From Tenodera sinensis (taxonomy: Eukaryota; Arthropoda; Insecta; Mantodea; Mantidae), in the NCBI GenBank assembly GCA_030765045.1, contig CM060961.1:138179564-138243563 (forward strand): DNA of 64,000 nucleotides, in the 5' to 3' direction. The translations under genes and the position numbers were made by a program. Under the pieces are notes generated by a model. The model saw only the letters and a list, made by a program, of their open reading frames with translations, had not been told where the DNA came from and ran no database searches. Positions 25,907 to 37,110 of the stretch are shown one piece after another. Each line of letters begins with the position of its first letter. Within the stretch, counting starts at the first letter, position 1.

Positions 25907-26161
25907 TTTTTTTTTTCCCCGGGCCCGCCTCGGTAGCGTGATGGTTAGCGTGTCTGCCTCACGTTCAAGAGGTCGCGAGTTCGAATCTCGCTTAGGGTAA
26001 GTTATCAGGGTAAGGTTTTTTCCGAGATTTTCCCTACCCTGAGAAGACGAATGTCGGGTAACTTAAAGCTCCATGGACCTCGGGCTCATTTGAGCATCAT
26101 TTCACCCATTTCATTCACTCACCGTCCGATATGACACAATGTTGGAGGACGTTAATCAAAA
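25907..26161 (+). mobile_element. tRNA-derived SINE-C, best-preserved copy
   Basis: Head: A-box-like TAGCGTGATGGTTAGCGTG and B box GAGTTCGAATCTCG. The body includes GAGAAGACGAATGTCGGGTA and CATTTGAGCATCATTTCACC. ATCACGC before the insertion (25894-25900) and again at 26162-26168, each followed by T-rich sequence, is a probable target duplication. Other copies lie at 30.7, 33.9 (minus strand) and 45.5 kb. Confidence 0.8.
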
Positions 26162-26168
26162 ATCACGC

Positions 26169-27255
26169 TTTTTAGGTTATTTTGCACATCTGAAGCTTCG
26201 AGATTTCACCTCGTTCATACATTGGCTCCTGGATGTATAAACTTAATCCCCGCGATTTTCTTCAGATTTTCTATGCGAAAAGCCATCAGGTATAGTTTTA
26301 AGTACAAGGCTGGTACCTGTGGCTAGGGCTTGCAAACACTGTCAATTTATTTACATATTTTGCCTTGGAAGCTCATGTCTGAGGTACGACTCGAATACAT
26401 ATACTGCATAATCTCTTAAAACCTGTCTTGCTACGTCTTTGGTGACTGAAAGAAGAAGTATACTTGAGGCGAAAACAGCTTATAAGGTAGGTAATACAGA
26501 ACGTGCTGTGAAATCGGCACGTGGCAGTAATTTCTGTAAGCTAAGCAAGGGTTTTGCCCGAGAAATTGCCTCTCAGGAGGTGACTGCGAAGCCTCGTTTT
26601 TCATAATTTCCCTCGCGGTATTGTTAACGGTGTAAGCGTGAGCAGCATCGCTATATCCGTGGGCATTATTAACAACCAAAATAGGGAATATACCAAAGTA
26701 CGATATAGGTCGGCGAGGCAATAGCTGAATGGCTCCACACCTTGAGAACATCTCAGCGACATGGTCGATCATTCATCCCTGCTAATAACTATCATAGAAG
26801 AACACATATTTGTTTAGCTATCCTACCTAAGGTTGCTACTAAGGTTCGTATGAATGACATACGGCATGAAAATCTCCAAAATAACTTAAAATTATGTTTG
26901 AACTAATCAGAACAAAGAAATAACCTAAACATCAACATTTTGAGCACCTTTACCAACGTATAACTCATATTATGCAATTCTTAAAACTTTTTAGTTCTTT
27001 GATAAAACAGTAATTAAGCTGTTATTTATTTTGTGAATAGACGTTAAGAACATAAATATTTCAATAATTCTAACAAATTCAGAATCATAGCTCCCTGAGA
27101 GCGGATTTTTTTTGTCAATTCAAAAGTAATTTTGCACCTTCATTTCATAGACTTTGTTTATGGCATACACCGGACTTTTTAATTTTGAATAAAACAGCAG
27201 CATGATTACACCTTATAAAATCTCTCCTGTCTTAGTTTAGAACATTTTATATAGT
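26169..27255. other. AT-rich non-coding DNA
   Basis: No recognised element. A short minus-strand open frame at 26431-26772 has no recognisable domain. Confidence 0.4.
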
Positions 27256-27676
27256 GAGTTTGTTCTACTGTGCTAAAGTAATATTATATTCTTTGAATAC
27301 TTTTTGGGAAAGGTGGTAGCTCCTGTAAATTTCTTGTACGAGATTTTATTGCTGACCGGAGAAAGTATAGTTATCTGTGAGCATCTCTGTTGTCTTTTGA
27401 ATTTATCAATTTTCTTTTTGCTCAGTTCTACAGTGAAACCATTATATTCTGCAATGTCAGCTATATGATTTGGTATAGGAACGCTTATCAGATTGTGAGT
27501 TAAACTACAGTAACACCCCACTTAACCAAACCCCGCTTAACCGAAATCCGACTTAACCGAACCAAAAAACAATAATTACATTTTAAAAAATTATGTATGT
27601 TGAAGAGAGCAATGAAGTGATACCCGCGGATATTTTGCTCATGAAGGGCTGGCGCGACATAACATCTCATAAACGA

Positions 27677-27678
<2 letters not shown>

Positions 27679-27714
<36 letters not shown>

Positions 27715-27976
27715 GTAGTGTTTAACGCCCGCTTTTACTACTACGGCACCGCAGGCGATGACACTGATGATACATGGAATGAAGATGGAGCACCGGTGGA
27801 ATGAGATGGCGGGGGAAACCGGAGCACCCGGAGAAAACCCGCCCTGACGCCGCTTCGTCCACCACGGATACCACATACGGGTCCCTGGGATCGAACCCGG
27901 GCCGCCTAGGTGGTAGGCGAGCGCGCTAACCGCTCGGCCACGGCGCCGCCAAGAGAGAGAGAGAGAGAGAGAGAGA
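27679..27976. repeat. (GA)n tracts flanking a SINE
   Basis: GA repeats at 27679-27712 and 27952-27976 lie on either side of the SINE at 27713-27951. A pre-existing GA tract split and duplicated on insertion is the simplest reading. Confidence 0.85.
27713..27951 (-). mobile_element. tRNA-derived SINE-B inserted in a GA tract
   Basis: On the minus strand the head is GCCGTGGCCGAGCGGTTAGC (A box) and GGTTCGATCCCAGG (B box). It has a leucine/serine-tRNA-like look from its GCCGAGCGG segment. The body of about 165 bp contains TTTCTCCGGGTGCTCCGG and ends at CACTACAAC before the GA tract. It is only lightly decayed and GC-rich. Confidence 0.85.
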
Positions 27977-28477
27977 AACAGAAGAAAATAACTGATTATA
28001 CTCTTGGATGTAGAAATGTGTAATTATGATTTATTTGCCTAATTAAAGTTACGTTTAAGATTTACTTCCCTCCCAGATTTACGAAAAATATTTTTCATCC
28101 ATTATCCGAAAAATGTCACTATCCCAAACGACTTCGCGCCCTTTATATAGAATAAACGGGGTCCTACTATATTGATGACACTATGCTTATGTTTTGGGTT
28201 GTATCATTCGCTTTTATGAAATTTTCAGTGTTTTTCTTTGCTATACATGCCAATTTCTGCTTTTTTATGTTTTCTGATTATTTTCAAGTCTATGAAGGTG
28301 ATTTTATCATTCTTTTCTTTTCAACAGAAAACATTCTTGCAGGATTCTGTAACTTAAGAAGATCCTGTTCGTCATTTACTATTGCCCAGGTTCCATCCAC
28401 ATCTCTATACCTGTGTTTGAATAATATGGTTAATGTGTTTGTAATTTGGATTTCAAAGGAGTTTAGGAAAATATCTG

Positions 28478-28799
28478 ACCACCTCCGCAGTTGGTAGCGC
28501 GCTTACTTCTGGCGCGGAGAACCCGGGTTTGATCCCCAGTACCAGAATGGGGATTTTATCCCCCGGGAGGTCTGGCACGGGGTGCACTCAGCCTCGTTAG
28601 GTCCCCGGGGGGGGGCAATTGAGAAGCTACTTGATGGAGAAGTATTGGCTCCAGGTCGAGAAGGCCGTATAACTGGCTGGGAGGGCTCGGGCGCTGACTA
28701 CGTCCCACCCTCTAGTACTGCACCCCACCAAAAGGTGGGGGACGCAGTGACTGGGCGGCAAGCCTTGGCCCTTTATGAACTGTAGCGCTAGGGGTTTAT
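28478..28799 (+). mobile_element. tRNA-derived SINE-A, plus-strand copy
   Basis: Head CTCCGCAGTTGGTAGCGCGC and B box GGGTTTGATCCCCAG. The body matches the minus-strand copy at 18471-18819 over its length (GGTCTGGCACGGGGTGCACT). Flanking GAAAATATCTG (28467-28477) and GAAAATATTTG (28800-28810) match at 10 of 11 positions, a likely target duplication. It interrupts the Penelope-like relic. Confidence 0.85.
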
Positions 28800-29810
28800 G
28801 AAAATATTTGCTAAGAAGGAGATAGCGGATTGTCCATAGATAAATCTGATTTTTGTTTAAAGAATTTTCCATTGCATAGAAAAAAATACAGCTCAATGCA
28901 GCTGCTCGTTAACTGTAGGTTTTCCTCTATACTACATTGGTCTATTTGTAGGGACTGAAGCCATCTCTGCATGTACTCCATTGTTTATCTCTTGCTACAC
29001 TTTAAAGGACACTACTATTCGGTCGATAGGTGAAAATTCCATGTCTTTAGTTTTACTTTTGAATTCCAAAGAGTTACTGATGCTGTTCAAATTTAGATAG
29101 CTCCTTGAATTTATTGTTTAGACACTTGTAGCAGGATATGTAGAAGTGTCTGATGACTGTACGCATCCTATTTCCTGGTTTATGAATTTTGGGTACACCA
29201 TAGACGTAGGCTATCGTGGGATTGTTGGTTTAATATTTCGGTTTATTTCTTTTAGGATTATAATATTCTTAGTTGTATCGTTTACCTGTTTAACACATTT
29301 AATGTATCTGAATTTATTTCTTGGAATTGTTCACCTTATAATAAAGGTATCACTTCGAAATATTTGTTTCTCCATGATGACCGTGTTGTTTCCCTGTCTG
29401 CTTTTGTATAAACGACATAGTTTTGGTTAAGTGGTTTAACTATTTTCCTCTATAAATTGGGATTACCGTTTTCCCTTTCGATATTCTCTCTAGGAGCTTC
29501 GCATACTTACGTCTGATTGGTGCTTTTTCATTTGTATTGAATCCTCAGTAGCGAATTCAACGTCTACTATATAATGTTATCTGAGGAACCATAGCATGTT
29601 TTTAGTCCTTTGTTTAAGAATGCTATTTCCGTATATGTCGCAACATATTGACTCCTTGTTTCTGATTTTGTTTCTTTGCGATTTGGTTTTTCATTTTATT
29701 TCCTTCTCTCGAGATTAGACCTCACAGCCTTCGAGTTTTCTTTTTCCCCTTTTTTCCTCACGCAAGTTGATGTGTGTGATGCAGTTGTTTTCTAGGTTAT
29801 CCAAAGCAAT

Positions 29811-30440
29811 GTTTAATTCACATGCTGCTCAATATTCCATTAAGCAAGACAGAATATACCAAAGAATACAAGCATACAGTTCACATTGCAGAATGTAATG
29901 GTTTCAGTGGAGAATTAGAGAAAAAGAAAATTGACAAGTCCAAAATACAGAAAACTAGTTTTCCTAATCAACAATAATACCTTATTCAAGAAATTTGCAT
30001 TACACCCCAGAGCTACATGCCTTTTCCAAAAACTATTCAAAGAATACAACAGTAGTTTAGCACCGCAGAACAAATTGAATGCACAAAATCCTCTGAAATT
30101 ACATAAAATAGACAAAAAAATCCACAGACAAAAGCTTAGATGTTTACCACATAAATTGCAAAGGCTGGGGCAACTTATACAGCATAATGGAAATGGCTTA
30201 CAATTTTTGAAAGGAGAACCACGATATGGAATAGCAAGTTCATTTATTAAGAATTATTCAGGGCCCAACACATTTTCTACGTGGGAAAAGATCTTTATAA
30301 ACAAATATAAACTCGTCAAATTCGACACCAGATTTCAAGAAACACTTCAAGAAACACTTCAAACTCATCAGGTTACCGAGAGAGGCGCCTTGATTGTCAC
30401 CAGAGAATCCCTAAAGCAAAATTCAACATCGACGTAAACT
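29811..30440 (+). pseudogene. Second Penelope-like fragment, C-terminal part
   Basis: The plus strand encodes HIAECNGFSGELEKKKIDK, matching the HIADIAEYNGFTVELSKKKIDK region of the minus-strand relic at 27.4 kb. Near 30310-30360 there is KFDTRFQETLQ, like the segment following the GIY-YIG endonuclease of Penelope-like elements. Stops and frameshifts occur throughout. A short internal repeat (TTTCAAGAAACAC) lies near 30330-30350. It lies in opposite orientation to the 27-29 kb relic. Confidence 0.6.
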
Positions 30441-30709
30441 GATGATTTTAGGAAGGTCCTAACGGAACACAGAACACCTAACGGAAAGAGTTCTAGGTAA
30501 ATACTAACAATAAATGGAGCATGTTTACCCATTAGTTTGTCTCAATTATATTTTGTGTTTCACTGTATTATAGTCCCACAGATTTAGAATATTATTACAG
30601 CAGATTTTGAATAATATTTGCATGCTAAATGATAATATGATGTGCTGCATTATTTATAACAATTTGTGCACAAAGTTTAATAGTAATGGTTAGGAAAAAA
30701 CGCAAGCTC

Positions 30710-30912
30710 TCCTCTCTAGTGTGGTCGTAACTGTATGCCTCACATTTAGGTCACGAGTTCTTATCTCGGTTAGGTTGAGTTAACCAGATTAAGTTTTTAC
30801 CAAGGTTTTCCCTTATCTTGAGAAGAAGAATATTGGGTAACTTAAAGCTCTAGGAACCTCAGGCTCATTTGAGTACCATTTCACCCATTTCATTCATTCA
30901 TTGTCCGATATG
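30710..30912 (+). mobile_element. tRNA-derived SINE-C, degenerate copy
   Basis: Matches the 25.9 kb copy through the body: GAGAAGAAGAATATTGGGTA and CATTTGAGTACCATTTCACC. The head is degenerate. Confidence 0.75.
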
Positions 30913-30917
30913 ATGAT

Positions 30918-31140
30918 GTCGGTCTGGGTGGCTCAGTTGGTTAGACTCTGGTCTACTGATCCCAAAGTCGCGGGTTCGTATCCGGCCTAGACCGATGGTT
31001 TGTAAGTATGATTAAAAAGTCTACTCCATGCCAGTAGATTTATTGGCGAGCAAAACAACTCCAGCGGGACGAAATTCGGCACACCGGCGACGCTGATATG
31101 ATCCTGGCAATTGGCAGCGTCTTTAAACAACAAAAGAATT
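30918..31140 (+). mobile_element. tRNA-derived SINE-F
   Basis: The head looks almost like a tRNA: GGTCTGGGTGGCTCAGTTGG (A box), B box GGGTTCGTATCC and a 3' CTAGACC that nearly pairs with the 5' GGTCTGG. The anticodon arm does not form well and a body of about 140 bp follows, so it is a SINE rather than a tRNA gene. It directly follows SINE-C and ends near a (TA)n tract. Confidence 0.65.
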
Positions 31141-31145
31141 TTTTA

Positions 31146-31192
<47 letters not shown>
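31146..31192. repeat. (TA)n microsatellite
   Basis: About 22 TA units at the 3' end of the preceding SINE region. Confidence 0.95.
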
Positions 31193-31195
<3 letters not shown>

Positions 31196-31426
31196 TTGTT
31201 TTTCAAGTAACTCAATAACTCTCTGTGCTGTGAGTCCAGAATGAATTACATTTCTAGTGATTAAATTAATGGAAGTAAATCACTTTCTTGTTGGCCTTTA
31301 TCAAGACTTGGACGTTCCACGGACCTAAGCATTTAAAGCACTTTAAGCCCAAATAGAATTATAATGCAATATAAATATAAAACATTATATATTAGATTAC
31401 GTGACGGCTTGAGAATGGGAATTTTT
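31193..31426. other. AT-rich spacer
   Basis: Nothing recognised. Confidence 0.4.
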
Positions 31427-32248
31427 ACTTTCTCTACTGGTAAGTAGAAGGAAGTATTGTATTCCACCCAAAAATTCGATGTCGAAATTTCATCGGAAAT
31501 ACATGTTTTGAGGCCCCTGAATCCCAAAAAATAGCATGTTTAGCAAAAGCTCAGCGCGCGCGCGTGTGTGTGTGTGTTAGTCTGTCTGTCAGTCTGTCAG
31601 TCTGTGAACAGCATAACTCAAAAACGAAAAGTCGATTAAAAACCAAAGTTGGTATTTCAGTTTAATGTATTTCAAGGATGCGACGCGAAGATTTTGAAGA
31701 AAATAACCTGACACTAAACTACCCTTTACATGGACAATTTTTCGAAAATTTTGATTTTCGTGAAAATGGCTCTAACGAATTTGATTAAAATACCATATGT
31801 TTGAGATATTTTTATGACAAATGAAATATGTATTTTGAATTTTCTGGCTATAGCCTACGTAATTCTGTTTAGTCTGGATGACTTTTGAATAACTCGTAAA
31901 CCGTAAGAGATAAACAAAATTTTACCCTACAAAAATGTAGATCTCGCTAAAACGCACAATATATGTCTGAATAAATCTTTTGTAGAGTGAACCATTTCGG
32001 AGATATTCCTTATTATGTGTGTCAGTTTCAGAAAACTTAAAACTTTCGTAAGTGGAACATCGTTGTTCAGTTTAGCGTGTATAGCTTTAAAAGATTTGAC
32101 TATCGCTCAAAGCCTACTGTATTCCCATATTTCCCTTGCACTTACAAGGAAATAAGCAATAACAAATTTCTTTAAATGTTTATATCAACTAACACGAAGA
32201 AGATATAAGAACCATTGTAAGAATGGTTAGTACAAGAGTAGAGAAAGT
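31427..32248 (+). repeat. Interspersed family X, copy D, most complete
   Basis: Bounded by an exact 12-bp inverted repeat: ACTTTCTCTACT at 31427-31438 and AGTAGAGAAAGT at 32237-32248. Contains the AAAATTCGATGTCGAAATTTC segment, a CG/TG microsatellite at about 31554-31577 with TCTGTC repeats, ACTCAAAAACGAAAAGTCG, and the shared body. No coding capacity. Probable non-autonomous element of unknown superfamily. Confidence 0.8.
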
Positions 32249-32324
32249 CATGTGAGTGCAAAACATCAGATTTTTCTTTAAGCAGGATTATTCCCCATGC
32301 TCCCTAGAATCTGGAGGAATAAGA

Positions 32325-32371
<47 letters not shown>

Positions 32372-32400
32372 CGTGCGTGTGCGTGCATGTGTGTGTGTGT
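32325..32400. repeat. (GT)n microsatellite
   Basis: GT repeats with a few interruptions (TATGTGTGCGTGCG). Not at the family X microsatellite position. Confidence 0.95.
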
Positions 32401-33040
32401 TTGAGTATATTTAATAAAATATGACATACTAGGGACAACATAAACGAAACAATTGATAATGATAGACTAGAATTGCGCAAACAAATTATTGTTTCAAAGA
32501 TGCCGCAGTCGACTTCCTAGGATGAAACCAAATGTGTGGCTTTATTCTAATACACATTTTAAACTATTTTACTGAATATGCTCTAGTTACGCTACAAATC
32601 CTCTGTGTTTGCTTGTGCACTTGTAAACACCTTCCCCAACAAGCGGAAGGACCCTGTTTCAATCCCGGATGGAAACATGGTTTTATTTTTTATTTAAATG
32701 AATGTTGTAGGCAGAATTATTTATTAAATTGCTCCTATTTTGTAGCCTATAAAGTCAATTAGGTTATATCTTTTCTTGAGAAAATAAAAATTAAGTTTAT
32801 TCTGTTTAAGATGAAAGGAAACGTTGTGCATATTGCTAAGTTTCTTTTCATAAGTGTTCATAATCCTCTCTCTCTCTATAGTGGGGGGGGGGGGGGGTAA
32901 CGTGAGCTTTACCTTTCTCTGCATAATGAGAAGCCCTCTGCTGCAACAGGTTCAATTTCAGCATTTGGTTTTATTGATCCTTTTATGAATACATGCTTTG
33001 AGGGGCCTGAGTATATGCAAACATGTTTAAAAACCTGATA
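32401..33040. other. Non-coding DNA with a G tract
   Basis: Includes a run of about 16 G at 32882-32897 and a weak tRNA-like B box (GTTTCAATCCCGG at about 32659-32671). Nothing else recognised. Confidence 0.4.
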
Positions 33041-33044
33041 TATG

Positions 33045-33659
33045 CACCAATGAGTTTCTGTACTCACTCTCGTAGCAACTATTCTTAAAACACACTTATT
33101 CTTCTATGTATATCATGTTAATTGAGATAAAAGTTTATCTATAAGTGCAATAGAAAAAGGAGAATACAGTAAGCCATATGCGATGGTTAAATCTTTTCAG
33201 AGTTGATCGCTCTGTGATAGCCTTGACATTACATTCTCTTTGCATGGCTAGAAAATAAGCACTTCTGTATAAGAATAATAAGTACTGGAGAATTAAGAAA
33301 TACAAGCAGTGCATCTTCACAAAAAATTAGTTGACATAAATTGTGTGCTTTAACGAGATATGCATTTTTATGTCATAATACTTTGTCCATCGCCTATGTT
33401 TACCAGTTATGCAAAAGTCATCCCGAATGAAAAGGATTTCTAAGGACATTCTCAGAAAATTGAAGGTATGCATTTGTTTTGTCGTGAAAATGTCTTAAAA
33501 ATACGGTATTTTTACCAAATCACTTGAACCATTTCTGACGAAATTAACGTTTTCGAAAATTGTTCCATGCAAAGGGACTTTGACAGGGATATTTTTTTGA
33601 AAATCTTGGGAGATACTGAACTTAAATAGAAGTATGGTTTTTGCTTTTGAGCGAAGCTG

Positions 33660-33738
<79 letters not shown>
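33045..33738 (-). repeat. Interspersed family X, copy E, ending in a long (CA)n
   Basis: Inverse complement of the family X body. The degenerate 3' end is at about 33045-33080 (ACTCACTCTCGTAGC) and the GCTTTAACGAGATATGC and GTTATGCAAAAGTCATC blocks follow. The TTTTGAGCGAAGCTGTTCACA boundary leads into (CA)38 at 33661-33736. The microsatellite occupies the position of the TG tract in the other copies, and the remaining 5' part is absent. Confidence 0.75.
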
Positions 33739-33894
33739 TGTCATAATAGTGCAAAGGTAAATTTCGGTAACAAATACTCCTGGACAGAAAAATAAAGTTT
33801 TGTAAAAATAGTTTGTAGATCCTAGAAAACAATAAACAATAATGTGTAGAGAAAGTTGCATGATTAATATAAGATTTAATATAAGGTTTTTCTT

Positions 33895-34005
33895 TCTTTC
33901 AGCATAAAAAGAATTATCTAGATAACTCACCCTAACCAAGATTTGAACTCCAGACCTCTTGAATGTAAGACAGAAACATCTCCCTGACACCACAGCGGTG
34001 TGTTT
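33895..34005 (-). mobile_element. tRNA-derived SINE-C, head fragment
   Basis: On the minus strand TTACATTCAAGAGGTCTGGA and the B-box-like GAGTTCAAATCTTGG match the head of SINE-C, followed by TTAGGGTGAGTTATC. The body is missing. Confidence 0.6.
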
Positions 34006-34009
34006 TATG

Positions 34010-34900
34010 TTACTGAAGTTTGCTTTCTGCGAAGTATCTGAACAATGAATTACTATTTATTTTGCAAGATTGATATTTTAATACCTTTGCACTCATCATC
34101 GAATACTACATACGACCAAGCGGAAATATTAAATTATTATACGAGCGAGCGAGAAAGAGAGACAGAGACAGAGAGAGGGTGATAGAGACCACATCAATCA
34201 GCTGGATGACGTAAGAGAAGCTCTGGGTTACGCTTGTAACACTGATAAAACAAAGCTCATTTTCGAGATACGCAACACTGTTGGACTTCCCACGTAGCCA
34301 AGTTGAACAAGACCCCTTTGGTGGTTGCATCTTTAACACACCAGAAGGATTATTCTATGGAACACTATATCATGAAGCTGAAGTTTTCTTGGAAGAAACA
34401 GCAAGCAATTTTGAGGTACGGGCACAGCAGGAAGCAAATTAAGTTCAGAGCAGTACGCGCTGCACCAGAAGAGAAACGCGTGAAGCTCTGACCCCTTTAT
34501 GCAGAATTAGATCTCAGATTTGCATGAAAATTAACTCATGGTAGGACAGATACACCATCTCTAGAACTTGGCTCTTGATATCGTGCATGAATACTAAACG
34601 ATTCATTAAAGAGTTGATACAATTGCACACAGATGGTAAAAGTTATTAGAGCAGTTGCATTGGGAAAGTTCAGGTATCTGCTACTATCGGGTAGACGATA
34701 TGAGATGTAACTGCCCAATGGCTTATGCCTCAGCGGCTAGTGGTATTGATGGCATCACGGTAAAATCTGATAGGGGTTGTGTGTTGTCTTATCTTGCGGT
34801 AAGATCTAACAAGTAATGCTGATTCGTTCGATCCATGCAGGAAGAAGCTGGATCTGTGAATTTCTGCCTTCCATGTGTTTTAACCATTATATTATACTAT
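34010..34900. other. Non-coding DNA
   Basis: Contains a GA-rich stretch at 34142-34185. No recognised element; the short open frame at 34303-34491 has no recognisable domain. Confidence 0.4.
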
Positions 34901-34904
34901 TCTC

Positions 34905-35405
34905 TCACGTAGCGAGGTGGCAGTGCGGCAACGTTTGCGACGCGCATTCAGGACATCCGGGGTTCGATTTCTGGTGACCGTGCATTCCGTGGTCACTAAA
35001 GCAAAGGCTGAGATGCTTACCTTCAAAACGTGGTTAACTTTGTTTACCTTCTTCATTTCATTTCCCTTCAGGCCTGGTTATTACTGTGGTGGTTTGGGCA
35101 GATGGTGCGGTTGCTTGCGCTTTGTGAGCCTCTCTCCTGAGGTAGCTGCGTGTTGCTGTCCAGGCCCGCTTCGACGCTCTCTCTGAGTGCTGGTGAGTAG
35201 CCTCGGTGGTGCGCCAGATGGCTATCTGTCCGATCGTTACGGACTTCCGCACGCCTATGTGGCTCTGTTTCGTTCCGGCCCTCTGCCGACCTGTGGTTTC
35301 CCTTCACCTCACTTCTCCTTCCCGGGGCATGGTAGCCCACAGTAGACACATACCTGTTTGCAGTGGTGAGGTGTCCCCCTCTGTCCAATACCCCGTATCT
35401 CACCT
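34905..35405 (+). mobile_element. SINE-D copy with the best tRNA-like head
   Basis: Head TAGCGAGGTGGCAGTGCGG with B box GGGGTTCGATTTC. The body shares ordered blocks with the 13.4 kb copy: CATTCCGTGGTC, TTCATTTCCCTTCAGGCCTGG, a GGTAGCCCACAGTAGACAC-type 3' block and GGTGTCCCC near the end. GC-rich, so spurious open frames appear on both strands. Confidence 0.65.
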
Positions 35406-35409
35406 ATTC

Positions 35410-36280
35410 TCCTCTTTGGTCCAACTATATTTCTTTCAGCTGACCGCTTATAATCCAATGTAATATAATGAATTCAGCTTTTTGTTTCAAAACTTCTGAG
35501 ACCACAACTAAGGCTTAATCCATGAAGGTTCACGATGATTACCAGGTGAGACATTCCAGTACCTTTCCGGTCCCACAAGAGCACTGCAGGTTACGACCAC
35601 ACGGACATTAAGGGAGGCCAGGCACTGGCTGTATTAAGCACAGCCGCTCCAGGACGTACAGCACACTACAATCTAGTAATTGCGAATAGGGAACCTAACT
35701 CTAGTTTAATTTGCAAATGAAATAAATATTTAAATATTTCAGCGCAGGACTCTAGTTATAAATCCATGTATATAATTGTGAAGGAGTTAGATTCAATGCT
35801 TTCTCTAAAGGTGTAGAAAACATTACATTAAAGATGTGTGATACAACTTTTGTTTCTGAGACACTGAAAATGTATATGGCCATACAGTGTAACAGAATAA
35901 AATAATGTTTACGTATAAAGTTGTGAATGTTATAAATAATTCAATGGTACATATTATTCAAATTTTGTTACATTGTTCCTTTTATATATCTCTATGTGCA
36001 ACTTAATGTCTTACTGTTACCCTATACTCCATCCAGTGTTAGATCCACATCTTGTATCCCTCCGCGGTAACGTGGTGTTCGTATCAGCTGCGACAAACAC
36101 AAACAAACGTGACGTGGACTGTGCCTCGTGTTGATGGTGCAACAGAACGATATTTATTCGGGAGGTTTAGGAATATGATGCTATCGCGTTACATTCAAGT
36201 GGTCTTTAGTAGGAATAGTGCTGCGTTGTCGCAAGCAAACAATGCTAAGATGTATGTCCTGAGTAGTACTATTAAGATGA
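35410..36280. other. Non-coding DNA
   Basis: Nothing recognised. It ends at the trinucleotide arrays. Confidence 0.4.
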
Positions 36281-36283
36281 TAA

Positions 36284-36890
<607 letters not shown>

Positions 36891-37045
36891 CTAATCGTAA
36901 ATAAAAGCAGAGCTGAAATTAATATAGCATAATTATAATAAAACTCACGTTAACCTATAGCTGCATCTCTGTCGGGAAGAGTTACACTTCATCTCCATCA
37001 TTTGCCGTGGCATCGTCATCAAGAGGAGGAGGAGGAGGGGCGGCG

Positions 37046-37110
37046 GAAGAAGAAGAAGAAGAAGAAGAAGAAGAAGAAGAAGAAGAAGAAGAAGAAGAAG
37101 AAGAAGAAGA
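37046..37110. repeat. (GAA)n microsatellite
   Basis: About 21 GAA units after a GAG-rich start. Lies immediately beyond the C-terminal end of the DDE transposase relic. Confidence 0.95.

Larger units (their letters stand above)
27508..28173. mobile_element. Pogo/Tigger-like MITE inserted in the Penelope relic
   Basis: The left end CAGTAACACCCCACTTAACC and the right end, read on the other strand as TAGTAGGACCCCGTTTATTC, are imperfect inverted repeats. They resemble pogo/Tigger ends, and TA flanks are present on both sides. Internal repeats of AACCAAACC- and TTAACCGAA-like motifs lie near the left end. There is no transposase ORF. Penelope-like coding homology continues on both sides. Confidence 0.65.
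27260..29720 (-). pseudogene. Penelope-like retroelement RT relic with nested insertions
   Basis: Read on the minus strand from 29720, motifs typical of Penelope-like RT appear in order across frames. They are EIAFLNKGLKH; a KADKGN-like segment (KSRQGNNTVIMEKQIF); YGVPKIHKPGNRMRTVIS; NGKFFKQKSDLSMDNPLSP; the catalytic-box equivalent YRDVDGTWAIV, where the usual YVDD is damaged; and a C-terminal part LISVPIPNHIADIAEYNGF at about 27500-27420. Many stops and shifts are present. The frame is interrupted by the SINE at 28478-28799 and by the MITE at 27508-28173, after which the C-terminal part continues. Loss of the catalytic box makes it non-functional. Confidence 0.75.

Noticed and set aside
25926..26003. 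Possible valine-like tRNA gene
   Set aside because: The acceptor stem does not close and the same head and body recur at 30.7 and 45.5 kb, so it is a SINE.
30918..30998. Possible functional tRNA gene
   Set aside because: A and B boxes and near-pairing acceptor ends exist, but the anticodon arm does not form and a SINE body follows.
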